IMG/VR virus record: IMGVR_UViG_3300003332_000138
Span: 1 to 59,511 of that record
Strand: one strand, 5' to 3'
DNA from: a virus
Length of the DNA stretch: 59,511 nt
Shown: positions 31,587 to 43,200 of the stretch, piece after piece
Layout: the number at the start of each line of letters is the position of its first letter
Numbering within the stretch: position 1 is the stretch's first letter
Program-made: the position numbers and the translations under genes
The notes under the pieces: generated by a model
Told to the model about the DNA's origin: nothing
The model's input: the letters and a program-made list of their open reading frames with translations, nothing else
The model's database searches: none

Positions 31587-33927
31587 CAGGCTACCAATAT
31601 CTACCAGTTACACTCCTGGTTTAGAGGATTATTGCAGAACATTCCAGGGCTTCGCTGAAAGTCAGATGAATATCCTTGAGAATCAGATGAGTTTTCGGAG
31701 TTTGGAACAAGGATCCAGACAAGTGCGTCCCGTAGATGGTGTTAAGATTGACTGTACAGTCAACAATAACATACGACAGATAAAAATATCAGTTACCGAC
31801 GAACCTCTTGAAGCAGAAACCGGTGAATGGGAGGTGTTTGTTGAAGAAGCTGATCTTAGATTCTTTATCCGTGTCGGTATGCCAGATGACATTTTGTACG
31901 ATGGAGTTGGCTTTGTTATTGGTGATTCAACCAGATATTACTGGTTTGACTTCAAGTATGGACCAGGTGAAAACGAACTGCACTTTTGGTATCCAGGGGA
32001 GATTGTTAGTGAGGTTATCGATGAACTTGAAAAAAAGGCGTACTATATTGTCGCCCCCTTTCTTGACCCTGTAGTCAGGTTGCAAGTGGCAACTCTGCCA
32101 TTCTACACGTATCAGGAATATGTAAGATCCTTTGAGATGACAGATAGACACGCTGAAGAACAGTCTGATGGTGAAGAGTTTTGGACGCAAAGGCTGGTTG
32201 CCGGCTATCATTATGTTTCATACAACAGGATGTTTGCTGTCCACCCCCAAAATACAATATTCCCTCCATCGGGGCCACATCTAGTAGATCCTCTTCGGGG
32301 AGTAACCATGGAACCCCAGAATAGGATGCATTACAACAAAGACGACAGGTCTTTAGTCTGGTACCACGCAACTCAAATGTGGGGTGGAGATGAAAGTACT
32401 TGTGCCGTGACCTCTAGAGCAACCGGATGTCTAACTGGCAAATTCTTCAAGCTCAAGGTTGCCATGATACAGGATGAGCTCACCGGGGTGTGGTTTGAAG
32501 GGTGGACTCACGAATCGTATAACTCTTTCTCTGTTAATGGTTTTGACTCAACAGGGTTTGGATATGGTGAGTCTATAGTTGGGCTTTGCATGTATGAGCC
32601 AGTTGGCGTGCAAGCGGATATTGTTTTTTTTGATAAAGGTAGGGCAGTTATGCATATCCCTTACCAGCATCAATTATATGAATTTGAGTACAGGGCTTCA
32701 GGTGACGGGGAAGAAACTACTTACTCTTTGTATTCATGTGATGAAATTCCATCTGACCCAGATGGCTTCAATGAAAAAGCTAAAGGTATGAAGTTCGAGG
32801 TTGACGGCCTTGTCCTTTACAATACGGCACAATGTTATGATCAACATGGAAGTGGTTCTACTATTATTGTTGCAGATAAAGATGAAACGACTGTCTTTAA
32901 TTGGATAGGTGAAGCAGAGGAATATCCTCCGTGCGGGGAAATCGAGGATGTTGATTGTTATGATGCTGATCTTTATATGCATAGGTATGAGAAGACTAGG
33001 TATGAGAAGACTGTTTCTGATTCTCCACCCAATTGGACTGATATTAACATTTTCACAATGTCTGGTACGAAATACTCTTTCCAAAAGTATGATGGAAGCC
33101 ATCCAGAAACCTATGCATGGGAGATGAATATAGTTGGTGAGTGTTGTGGTTGTGTTGTTCCTATAACATCTCACTGCAGTATTGCATGTGTGACTCGTAG
33201 TATGACTTCAAGAAATAGTCTTTCTGTGTCGTCTGGTGCTCTTGGAACTATTGTAGATATGTCTGTTCCATGCCAAAATGTAACTATTACAAATAGTATA
33301 GAGAAAAGGACTGAAAATATTAGCATTAGTGCTTTTGCCAGCTTTGGCGGGGCATGTCCTGCAGACACACCTTTTTGCGGTGATAGTTGGAATCCGAGAT
33401 TCAGTTCCGATGACTGCAAAACAGACTTTGGGTATCTGATCAGTTGCGCAAACGATGGTGAGCCGTTGAATTTTGGAACAGGCTACTTTGGAGAAAACCA
33501 CACTGGATGGCCAACTGATTATGAATTTATTAACCCTCTTGATGACTTTGAAGATCTTGGTGTCTTCCCTTTTGAACTACCAAGTCTGGAGTTTTACAGA
33601 TATATTTTTGGTACTATTCAGTGGAAAACTCCTGACAATTGGGTCTCAAATGAGACCTCTACAGAAGTTTTAAACGAGCTTGATATCGACGTTCCTGGCG
33701 TACATACTCTTCCAGCTGACGAAGTTCTCAAGATGCGTATTCTTGACGATAGAGATAGTGTCGATTCTCAAGGGATAATGACAGCAATTCAAATGTTTCC
33801 AGAACATTTGCCGCACAAGGTCTATCACGATGGAACAGAGATCTATGCTGACATTATAGATAAAATGGTTGAGCAGGGAATATTCAATACTGAAACAGAT
33901 ATGGTTCACGACTTTGGACTTTTATAG
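31579..33927 (+). CDS. Large tail protein, unknown family
   Basis: A 782-residue beta-rich protein with many aromatic residues. Residues ~520-640 are unusually Cys-rich for a tail protein (CCGCVVPITSHCSIAC, CGDSWNPRF), perhaps disulfide- or metal-bound. An in-frame 15-base duplication encodes RYEKT twice near residue 470. N-terminal residues ~1-60 are helical. No family recognised; a virion role follows from position and size. Confidence 0.6.
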   Translation: MANRLPISTSYTPGLEDYCRTFQGFAESQMNILENQMSFRSLEQGSRQVRPVDGVKIDCTVNNNIRQIKISVTDEPLEAETGEWEVFVEEADLRFFIRVGMPDDILYDGVGFVIGDSTRYYWFDFKYGPGENELHFWYPGEIVSEVIDELEKKAYYIVAPFLDPVVRLQVATLPFYTYQEYVRSFEMTDRHAEEQSDGEEFWTQRLVAGYHYVSYNRMFAVHPQNTIFPPSGPHLVDPLRGVTMEPQNRMHYNKDDRSLVWYHATQMWGGDESTCAVTSRATGCLTGKFFKLKVAMIQDELTGVWFEGWTHESYNSFSVNGFDSTGFGYGESIVGLCMYEPVGVQADIVFFDKGRAVMHIPYQHQLYEFEYRASGDGEETTYSLYSCDEIPSDPDGFNEKAKGMKFEVDGLVLYNTAQCYDQHGSGSTIIVADKDETTVFNWIGEAEEYPPCGEIEDVDCYDADLYMHRYEKTRYEKTVSDSPPNWTDINIFTMSGTKYSFQKYDGSHPETYAWEMNIVGECCGCVVPITSHCSIACVTRSMTSRNSLSVSSGALGTIVDMSVPCQNVTITNSIEKRTENISISAFASFGGACPADTPFCGDSWNPRFSSDDCKTDFGYLISCANDGEPLNFGTGYFGENHTGWPTDYEFINPLDDFEDLGVFPFELPSLEFYRYIFGTIQWKTPDNWVSNETSTEVLNELDIDVPGVHTLPADEVLKMRILDDRDSVDSQGIMTAIQMFPEHLPHKVYHDGTEIYADIIDKMVEQGIFNTETDMVHDFGLL

Positions 33928-33937
33928 GGGGTAAGAT

Positions 33938-35854
33938 ATGTCATTTGTACCGCAAGTACCAAGTGTATCTTTTGGGGGATCTGGTGCGTATCAGATCGTT
34001 AATGATCACTTTGATAACACCACTGCTTACGCTGATTCAGCGTTTAGTTTGGCACAGAATTATGCTTTGGAGTTGTCAAGCTTAATTAAGGATCTGGTTG
34101 TACCTGACACATCAGGACTTGACGTTGCTAGTCCATACGTCCCAGAGATAGACTACAGCTCCAGGCCTACTTTGGGGAGTGTTACTATCCCTGACGAATG
34201 GCCTGATGCACCACCATCACAACCTGTATTGGCAATCCCTCCTACGCTTCCTGAAATTAATATGCCAGTGATGAGTTTTTCACCTCCTGCGTGGGATTCT
34301 CCTGACAAACCGACAAAAGACAACATAACAACACCAGGGGATGTCCCTGTGTTGCTTCAGCCTGATGTTCCGGTAGCACCAAGTATTGTCTTACCTGATG
34401 CACCAAACCTGCAGGATATTATATTACCTTCTCCTCCATCGATAACTTTGCCGGAGTTTAGCGGAACACTTCCAGATGATGTCCTTACACCACCCGCAGA
34501 ATTCAACTGGGAGGAAAGCCCGTACAATTCGGATGTATGGTATCCACTGCTTGATAACGTCCTTGATGGGCTGCAGAACGGTGGAACGGGTCTTGCCCCA
34601 GAAGTTGAGGCAGAGATCTGGAGCAGGGCTAAAAACAGAACAGCCATCGAGAATGATAAGGCTTTGCAAAATGTACGCGATACCTATGGGGCTAAAGGCT
34701 ACGACCTTCCCCCAGGTGCATTAGCAAGTGCCGAGACTGAAATTCATAAAACTATTGTTCGTAGTGACACAGATCTTAGTTCAGATATTGCAGTGAAACA
34801 GGCAGAACTTGCCAAGGAACATACACAGTTTATTACAGAGAAGGGTATTAATCTTGAAGGCATTTTGAGAGATTTTCATAATACCCAAGCGAATAGAACT
34901 CTTGACGCTGCACGGGAACTTGCGAATGGTGGCATTGCTGTATTTAATGCGAAAGTAGCTGCTTTTTCTGTGAGAATCGAAAGGTACAAGGCTGAGGCTA
35001 TTGCCTATGACTCAAGGGTTAAGGCTGCACTTACCGAAATTGAGATATTTAAGGGTATGGTTGAGTCGGCAAAGGTTTCTTCGGACATACAGAAAAATCT
35101 GGTGGACATTTATGAGGCGCAGATATCGGCCCTTGATACTCGTGTGAAGATGTATGCAACACAGATGGAGAGTGTGAAAATAGCAGCTGAAATAGAGCAG
35201 ACAAAGCTTGAGACTTTCAAGCTTGAGACTGAGGCCTATATTGCTCGTATGCAGGGTGAAAAGATAAAATTTGATCTGTACGGCACTGAGGTTGAAGCGG
35301 AAAAGGTAAAGGCTCAGACATATGCGGAACAAGTGAGATCTTTTGTCGCAGAGGTTGAGGCGAAGAGGACAGAGTCTGATCTGAATATCGCAAAACTTGA
35401 CACTGTCCTAAAATCTAATCAGCTACTCATTGAAGGCTACAGAGGTGAGTTGAGCGGTTATGTGGCTGAAGTTGACGCTGCCAGTAAAAAGGTCAGTGCT
35501 GTGGTAAGTGGATTCACGGCAGAGGTTTCTGGTTACTCTGCGGAGACTGGGGCAATTGAGGCCATGTACAATGCCAAGGTCAAAGAGATCGAGGCCAGTA
35601 TAAGCAGCTCTGGTTTTGAATTGCAAAAAGCTGTTGCCACTATAAATGCTACTACACAAGGTTATGTTTCTATTAACTCATTGAGAGAGAAAGGAACTGA
35701 GGGCATTATGAGTGTTGAGGCTCAACTTGCTGCAGCAGCCATGAATGCTGTCAATACGTCAGCATCTCTTGGTACAAGCTATGATGAGAGTTTTAGTAAG
35801 AGGTTGTCTCACAGTATGCAGCTGGGTGAGTCGCATACTTATCAAGAGAAGTGA
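33938..35854 (+). CDS. Proline-rich and coiled-coil tail protein
   Basis: A 638-residue protein with a Pro-rich N-terminal region (~60-200, many P-x-x-P), then a small globular part, and a long alpha-helical coiled coil (~265-600) rich in Ala, Glu and Lys. This two-part build suits an extended fibre, needle or injection component. It has a GGGGG ribosome site. It ends the middle tail operon before the third leader. Confidence 0.6.
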   Translation: MSFVPQVPSVSFGGSGAYQIVNDHFDNTTAYADSAFSLAQNYALELSSLIKDLVVPDTSGLDVASPYVPEIDYSSRPTLGSVTIPDEWPDAPPSQPVLAIPPTLPEINMPVMSFSPPAWDSPDKPTKDNITTPGDVPVLLQPDVPVAPSIVLPDAPNLQDIILPSPPSITLPEFSGTLPDDVLTPPAEFNWEESPYNSDVWYPLLDNVLDGLQNGGTGLAPEVEAEIWSRAKNRTAIENDKALQNVRDTYGAKGYDLPPGALASAETEIHKTIVRSDTDLSSDIAVKQAELAKEHTQFITEKGINLEGILRDFHNTQANRTLDAARELANGGIAVFNAKVAAFSVRIERYKAEAIAYDSRVKAALTEIEIFKGMVESAKVSSDIQKNLVDIYEAQISALDTRVKMYATQMESVKIAAEIEQTKLETFKLETEAYIARMQGEKIKFDLYGTEVEAEKVKAQTYAEQVRSFVAEVEAKRTESDLNIAKLDTVLKSNQLLIEGYRGELSGYVAEVDAASKKVSAVVSGFTAEVSGYSAETGAIEAMYNAKVKEIEASISSSGFELQKAVATINATTQGYVSINSLREKGTEGIMSVEAQLAAAAMNAVNTSASLGTSYDESFSKRLSHSMQLGESHTYQEK

Positions 35855-35885
35855 TTTTAGTAAATTGTTGGGTATATTCAAATGC

Positions 35886-35913
35886 TGGACTAAATGGGAA
35901 TATGTAATATACT
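35886..35913 (+). promoter_or_regulatory. Late promoter candidate before the ejection genes
   Basis: -35 TGGACT and -10 TATACT with a 16-base spacer, start expected near 35920. That gives a ~120-base leader to the ATG at 36041, close to the other late leaders. The sequence GAATATGTAATATACT resembles GAATATATGATACTAT in the fourth leader. A small ATCAC/GTGAT hairpin follows at about 35951-35965. Confidence 0.5.
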
Positions 35914-35980
35914 GAATTAACCAAAATTAATAATTCTGTCTACCTGGCTGATCACCGGCAGTGATAGAAGCAATATTCAA

Positions 35981-36022
35981 GGCACTTGTATGGGAGCTTC
36001 CCGCACAAGTGCCTTTTTTTTT
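35981..36022 (+). terminator. Intrinsic terminator in the ejection-gene leader
   Basis: Outer stem GGCACTTGT/ACAAGTGCC (9 base pairs, perfect), inner GGGA/TCCC with GCT loop, then nine T. The next gene's ATG is only 18 bases beyond, with GGAG between. The 5' arm contains TTGTATGGGAGC, nearly the same as in the fourth leader. Confidence 0.9.
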
Positions 36023-36040
36023 GCAAAATGGAGATATGTC

Positions 36041-37237
36041 ATGGCTGAGAAAGAAAAGAGAAAACGTGAACCAAATTTTACGCCTGTGAGTAGTGAAGAT
36101 TATGCCGCTATTCGTTCAGGAAAAAAACCGGTCGGATTTGGTGCTAGGGCAAAACAGATCCAAGCTGCGCAACCATCTGTCTCACAAATAGCAGATACTG
36201 CCAATAAGACTCTCGTTGATCCTCTGTTGGAACCGGTTAAGAGCGCAGGCAGAGCATTTTTTAAAGGGACTGGAATTGAAGAAGATTTCAACAGAAATAA
36301 TGAAACCCGAAGACAAAGGTCACAACCGGAACGTGGAGCCATAACAGTTGGTGAGGCGAGTAAATTGGAATCACCAATACCTTTTGTTGGTGGAGCAAGA
36401 CCGGTGCCGGTTGTGCAGGGCACGCAGTCAGTAGCGCAACCTGTTATCGAGCAAGGGGAAAATAAAACTTCACTTACCGGAAACAATGTCAGTGGACCTG
36501 AAATAGTACAGGACGTAGCCGATAATGGTGACAAAACGTATTCATTAACTCAGGACGATGGTGGCTATGGAACTATGACTGTCCATGGTAACGATCGTTC
36601 GACAGGATTTGGAGCTGTGCGGCAATCTCCAGCGCAAAAGGAAGCACAGGCCATGACAGAAAGGTTTCAATCTGCCGTGCAACGTACTCCTGAAGGTGAT
36701 GAGGCTCGTAGACAGCAACATGCCGAGTGGCTTGGTAGGCAATCTGGCGGGGCTGTTGGTGGGGCGAGGGCAAGAGAAGAGTATTTGAGAAGAAAAGAAG
36801 GTCTTGAAAAAGAAAAAGTTAGGACAGACCGGGAGTCGTCACTTGCGAATCGGGAAATCGATGTTCAGGAAGGTGAAATCAAACAGAATGCTGATGCAGC
36901 TGCCGCCACAGAGGCAGGGATAAACAGCAGGTTCGACAAAGAGATTGAGTATAAAAAATCAACAGCATCAAGTAATTCTGCAACGCTGTCACCAGCGGCT
37001 CAATTAAAAGGCCGGATGGCGATTAGGAAGCAACATCAATCCTACGCCAAAGATCAACTTGGGCAGGAGGTGTTAAACTTTGAGGATTGGCTCGGGACTG
37101 TGTATTCACCGGCTGACCTGAACGCTTATGGGCTTTCGGGTAGTGACATGAAAGGGCCATTAGCAGATTTGGAAGAAAATCCTGCACTTGCTTTACAATT
37201 TAAACAGAAATACGGATACCTACCACAAGGTTATTGA
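36041..37237 (+). CDS. Internal virion (ejection-like) protein
   Basis: A 398-residue hydrophilic protein, Gln- and Ala-rich, with little predicted fold in the N-terminal half and a long charged helix (~225-310). An upstream in-frame ATG at 35990 lies within the terminator hairpin, so I use 36041, which has GGAG seven bases before it. It immediately precedes the giant polyvalent gene, the usual position of ejection proteins. Function inferred from place and composition. Confidence 0.6.
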   Translation: MAEKEKRKREPNFTPVSSEDYAAIRSGKKPVGFGARAKQIQAAQPSVSQIADTANKTLVDPLLEPVKSAGRAFFKGTGIEEDFNRNNETRRQRSQPERGAITVGEASKLESPIPFVGGARPVPVVQGTQSVAQPVIEQGENKTSLTGNNVSGPEIVQDVADNGDKTYSLTQDDGGYGTMTVHGNDRSTGFGAVRQSPAQKEAQAMTERFQSAVQRTPEGDEARRQQHAEWLGRQSGGAVGGARAREEYLRRKEGLEKEKVRTDRESSLANREIDVQEGEIKQNADAAAATEAGINSRFDKEIEYKKSTASSNSATLSPAAQLKGRMAIRKQHQSYAKDQLGQEVLNFEDWLGTVYSPADLNAYGLSGSDMKGPLADLEENPALALQFKQKYGYLPQGY

Positions 37238-37238
37238 T

Positions 37239-40200
37239 ATGGCAGAAAATCATTTCGACAAGTTTGACGCTGAAGAAAAAAATGTGCCTCCTGTAAGTGA
37301 AGGGAATCACTTTGATCGCTTTGACCAATCAGCGACAGGAGCTCCCCGAGAATCAGCTGGTGCGAATGAGAATCAAGGAAGTGATTCTATTCCAGAAGAT
37401 CGTGGAATAGTAGGTGATACAGTTTCTCACCTTGCCCGTGGTGGTGCCAATCTCGCTAAAATGGTTGGTGGAGCAATGCGAGTTGCTGACTTAAACCCTG
37501 ATGACAATGACGGGTTTATGGATCGTGCAGGACAAAAGCTCATAGACATGGGGGAAAGCGCACCGAAACACGCCAAAATATTCAGGCCGGATCAACGTGA
37601 GGCACAGGGAGAGGAAGGTTTTGCTAAGAGAACCTACGGCATGGCTCTTGAATCTGCCCCTGCTTCTCTCACTCCCATGGCTACCGCTGCCGTTGGTGCA
37701 GGCATAGGATCTTTTGCCGGTCCGGTAGGGACGGTTGTCGGTGGTGGCCTTGGTCTTCTTGGCGGTATTATTGGAACCTTTGGTATGGGAACATACAACG
37801 AGGCCAGAACGACTGCTCTTAAACATTTAAAGAAAACTCGCCCTGAACTATCAAAGAACGAAGTAACACAGATGGCCCACGACAACGGCATGAGCCATGC
37901 TCTGTATGAAGTTGGAACAGAAGCCCTTGGAGACATTGCGGCAATGGCTACTTTTGGCATGGGGAAAGTCTTTTTCCATACCGCTAAGAATGGCGTGAAA
38001 GCGACTCTCAAAGGGGTGCTTGCGGGTGGACCTAAAGAATTTTCTAAGAAGTTTGCCAAAGCCTATGTAACAGATATGCCTTTCGAGGCCGGTTCAGAGA
38101 TTCTTGCGTATTATGGTCAATCTAAAGCAGACGAAAAGATAGGAATTGGTGAAGGTGCCACAGGGAAAGGGATGCTTGAAGCTGCTGGAACTGCAGCTTG
38201 GATGAGTGGTATTCTTGGTGGTGGTATCAGTGGATATAACGCTGTTCAGAGCAGAAAGGTAATGAAGAGCCTGAACTCTGATGATGTCGTAATCAGGGAG
38301 AGAGCTGCCAACACCATTGCTGGAGATATCAGTAGGAACCTTGATGACAAAAAAATTGCAAAGCAATGGCGAGTCGAAGCACAAAATGCAATTGCCTCGG
38401 GGGAGAAGATCCCGCTTGACGAAAAGATTGTAGACTTTGGAAAAGAAAAGGTGGCAGAGGATAACGGGACAGCATCGTCCACGCAAGAAGTTCCCCCTCC
38501 GACAGACAGACAAGCCCCTCCAGATGTAGAGCAAAAACCCCAAGGCGTTATTGCAAAGGCTGCAGACAAGGCACCTGTTCAGGCCGATAGCAATTCAGGG
38601 GCTGAAGCACCAGGATTTGGCGCTATACCTGGTAATGTACCCCCTGAAGGCGAAGAACAAAAAACAATTTTCAAGGCGATTAATGCAGTTCCAGAAGAAA
38701 CATTTGAAACTATTGTAAAAACAAAAGGACAAGATGAAACGACCACGCAAGCAAACCAGGAAGGAGAAGATCAAGGGCTGCAGAAAAACAAGGGAGAAGG
38801 TGAAGCCCAAGCAGAAATAGAAACTCACACCCTACCAGATGGAAGGCTTATTAATAAGCTTACTGGTGAAATAGTAGATCCTCCTAAAAAAACGATTGAG
38901 GAAGAGTACAACGAATATTCTCCGGATCTTCCCCCAACCGACAATATCCTGCCGGAAGGATTAACAGGAAAAGCCGCTGTCGATTTTGTTAAGGCGAAGA
39001 GTGAAGGGCTTGATGATCAGGGTGCCGAGAATTACGCACGGTTAAATAATGGTACACCGAAGAAAGGAGAACAGGGTGAAGAAAAGATACAGCAAAATGT
39101 GGATGGAGTTTCTAGTGAACCTGCAGCAGTCAAAGAAGAAAGTAAAACTACTGAGAGATCAGCAGGGGAAACCAAGCGGGTTGAGGTTGTAAATAACAGC
39201 AAGTCTGTTGCTCATGGCCAGGAAGTAGATACCGCTCCGAGTGAGAAACAGAAAGAGGCTGAGAATTACAAGAAGGGGCATGTTCGTCTTGACGGTATGG
39301 ATATAACCATTGAGAACCCTGCCGGTTCTACCAGGTCAGGAACTGACCAAACCGGCAATGAATGGTCGCAGAAACTGAAACATGACTACGGTTATGTGAA
39401 AGGTTCTGTCGGCTATGACAAAGATCATGTCGATGTCTTCTTTGCAAATGGATATACGGGTGGTGCCGGAAAAGTTCACATTGTAAATCAACACAATCAG
39501 GATGGCTCTTTTGATGAGCACAAAGTCGTGATTGGAGCCAGGACAAAAGGTGCTGCCAGGCAAACCTATCTGTCCAACTACGAAAAAGGCTGGAAAGGTG
39601 GCAAGTCTGTGGTGGAAATGCCCATGGACGAGTTCAAACAATGGGTAAAAGGTGAAGGGCCGAGTAAGGGCAAGCTTGTTACTGATGGTACTGAGAAAAC
39701 TGGTGGTAGTACGGGGAGTAATGGGAGCAACCCCGATACTGTAAATAATCCACCTACTCAGGACATCATCGAGCACACTACCAAAAAGGGCAAGGTCATA
39801 AAGGGCATTGTCCTGACAGATATTACCATGGGGGAAGCAAAGGAAATCGACAAGTACACTTTCAGGAAGGATGGTGGCTTCTTCATTAGGGAAAAACATC
39901 TAAAGGTAGAAGAAAAAGTATTAGAGCAAACTTCCGCCAAAATTGACGAGGAAAAGCCTGAAACTGTCAAAAGTGATGAGCCAGACAAGCCCAAAGCTAA
40001 CAAGCTCACTCCAAGGCAAAAAGAAGCAATGGAGTGGTTTAACGCTGGGCAGTCCGTTGGTGAAGAAGGGATGAACAAAGGGGTTGATGGCTACAAAGGC
40101 AGAATTCGCCCAGCAATCCTGAAGAAACTGGAAGAGAAAGGGTTGATTGAGTTCCTTGGTGGCTTCGATGAATGGTATTCCGTTGAAGTTATCGAACGGG

Positions 40201-43200
40201 ACAATATGAGGGAAACAGAAGCCAATCTTTTGGAACGGCAACAGAAGAAGTCTAAAGAAAAAAGAAAAAAAGGAGAACAAGATGGGATTCGGGGCGATGT
40301 TGAAAAATCTGGCAACGGGGACAACGGAAGCGGAACGGCAGGAAATGAAGGAATTACTGACAAAGACTCCGGACGCACAAGCGGCAATGGACAGGTTGCC
40401 CAAGGAACAGCCGACCAAACCCCAGCCGAAGAAAAAGAAGAAGGAGCGATTCGGAGCGGTGGAGCTATCAGCAGTTCAGAGAAGGAATCAGGCAACGAAG
40501 GAGTCTCTGGATTATTAAAAACTGTCGATAATGAAAAATCTGCATACGGGAAAAACAATACTCTTGTTTCCAAGAGCAGAGCTGACGAGATCCGGGCAAA
40601 ACTGAAAGAAAAGTTGAATCAGCTTTCTTCTGGTATTGACCCTGAAATGATTTCCCTTGGTACCGAGCTCGCTGTTTTCCATATTGAGGCCGGAGCCCGG
40701 AAGTTTACAGATTTTTCCAAGGCCATGATTAATGATCTTGGTGATAAGATAAAGCCTTTCCTCCGTTCTTTTTATGAGGGTGCCAGGTATTATCCTGGTC
40801 TTGACAATAAAGGGATGAGTGGCGCTGAAGAAATTGAAAGTGCAAGTACCTCTGATGTTACCGACAAGAATGTCGGAGACAAAACTGAGAAAGACAAAGT
40901 AGACGGGTCGATAGGTTTAAACCCTGATGGTCAAAATGTCTTTATTGATAAGAACGGGAACCGGCAACATGAAGATGGTACTTTCCTTGTCGGATCGTCT
41001 GTTGCGATTGATCTTGCGGGTAATGGGATTGTAGTTAAATCTCCCCAAATGCTTTTTGAGAGGGGTGATACTCAATTTCTTACCGTTGAGGAAGTCGCTG
41101 AGTTTAAAAATGCGGAAACTGGACAAACAAAGCCTGAAAGTGGTACAATAGAGGCAGGAGGAAAGAAAAATGAGCCAATACTCGCAGATGTCCAGGGAGT
41201 TTCTGAAGACAAACAATCCGGAAGAACTGGAAAGATTAAAGACGGAAGGCAAACTTCAGGAGTTCGAGAAGGATCTGACGGAACTGTACGAGGACCAGGA
41301 ACAGACAATAATCGGACAGATGACAAAGGAACTTCCGGAAAATTACGAGGACAGGGCAGTAAGTCTGAAACAAGCAAAGATGGTAGCAAGGGAGCAGTCG
41401 AGAGCAGACATGAGGGAGTTTCTGCAAGGCCTGTAGACTACCATATCACCGATTCTGATTCTCTTGGTTCTGGCGGTGCGACTACCAAAGCCAGAGCAAA
41501 CATCAAAGCAATCAGAATTCTCAAGAACATCCAAAAAGAAAAACGTCCAGCCACACCCGAAGAACAGAAGGCACTCGTCAAATATGTTGGGTGGGGCTCT
41601 TCTGAACTCGCTAACGGAATTTTTCCCGTAAAAAAATGGAGCCATGACTCCAGGAAGTTAGAGCCCACATATAAAAAAGGTTGGGCTACCATGGGTAAGG
41701 AACTTGAAACACTCCTTACAAAAGAAGAATACGCAGACGCCAAGCGTTCAACTCTGAATGCTCATTACACTTCCAAAGAAGTTATTGACGGTATGTACTC
41801 AGCCCTTGAGCAGTTTGGTTACAAGGGTGGCGGCAGGGCCATTGAACCCGGTAGTGGTGTCGGCCATTTTGTCGGGCTCCTTCCTGAAAACATGCCTGAT
41901 ACCCAGTTTACAACTATCGAAATGGATTCGATTTCTGCTGGAATAGCAGAGGCACTCTATCCAAATCACGATATCCGCAATCAAGATTATTCAAAGTTTA
42001 AAGCACCTAAAAACTTTTTCGATTTTGCAATCGGCAATCCTCCTTTTGACAGTATCCCCGTGACCACAGACAAGGAGTATGCAAAGCACAAGTTTGCACT
42101 CCATGACTTTTTCTTTGCTAAAACCATTGACCGGGTTCGGCCTGGTGGTGTGATGATGCTTGTTACCAGCAGGTACACAATGGACAAGTCCGGAGATAAG
42201 GCTCGTCATTATCTTAGTCAACGAGCTGATTTCCTTGGTGCGATCAGATTACCACAAACAGCTTTCAAAAAAAATGCAGGGACCGACGTTGTTACTGATG
42301 TAATTTTCCTTCAAAAGCGAGAAGAAGGGAAAGCGAAAGGCGGTTTACCGTGGAATAGCCTCAAAACGATCAAGGCGAAGGATAAGAACAAGAATACTCA
42401 TGAATTTAGTATCAACGAATACTTTGCGGATAATCCTGAAATGGTACTTGGCTCTCATGCGGCAGAAGGCAGTATGTATAGTGGCAACGAGTACACAGTG
42501 AAACCAAAACAGGGCGAAATCGGAGAACACTTCTCTAAAGCAGTTCAAAACCTCCCCAAAGATATCTATGAGCAGGGTGAAACAGTAACGGATCAGGAAG
42601 TCGCTGAAATTGAATTTGCACCTGACATTATAAAGGAAGGTGCTTTTTTCCTCGATGCAAAAGGAAACGTTCTCCTTAAAGAGGATGGTGTCGGCCAAGC
42701 TGTGTCAACGGCAAAAGGGAAGAAGAAGGCTCTTATTAAAAACTTCATAACACTTCGTGATGCGGTACGTGAAGTGCTTTATGTTCAGCTCTCTGAAACT
42801 GGTAGCTTGAAAGCTGCCCAGAGAAACCTAAACAAAGCATACAACGGTTTTGTTGAAAAGCATGGCCCAATTAACAAGGCCACAAAAGTTACCAGGACAT
42901 TGAACGATGGTGCCGAATCAATCAGCTATCGTTATCCGAATTTCCAGCCTTTCAGCATGGACCCAGATTCTTACCGGGTCGCTGCAATAGAGATTTATGA
43001 CCTTGAAACTGGAAAAACAAAGAAGGCTGATATCTTCACCGAGCGTGTCATATCCCCTGCAGTAGAGCCTAAAGTCGAATCGTTGACAGATGCTCTCCAT
43101 GTAAGCATGTATCAGAATGGTAGGGTTGATATTCCGGCAATTGCAGGACTTATGGACGTATCAGAACAAGAGGCGATTGATGGCCTTGGTGATGCAATCT

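Noticed and set aside
28102-33927. A frameshifted single tail gene across 28102-33927
   Set aside because: The frames meet by short start-stop overlaps with plausible starts, and each protein has its own coherent composition, so they are separate genes.
35990-36040. Extension of the ejection-protein gene into the terminator hairpin (and the same at 50380-50427)
   Set aside because: These starts lie inside stem-loops; a better ribosome site stands before the ATG at 36041. The Phe-rich run only reflects the T-tract. I keep the idea open only for the terminase gene, where the downstream start has no ribosome site.
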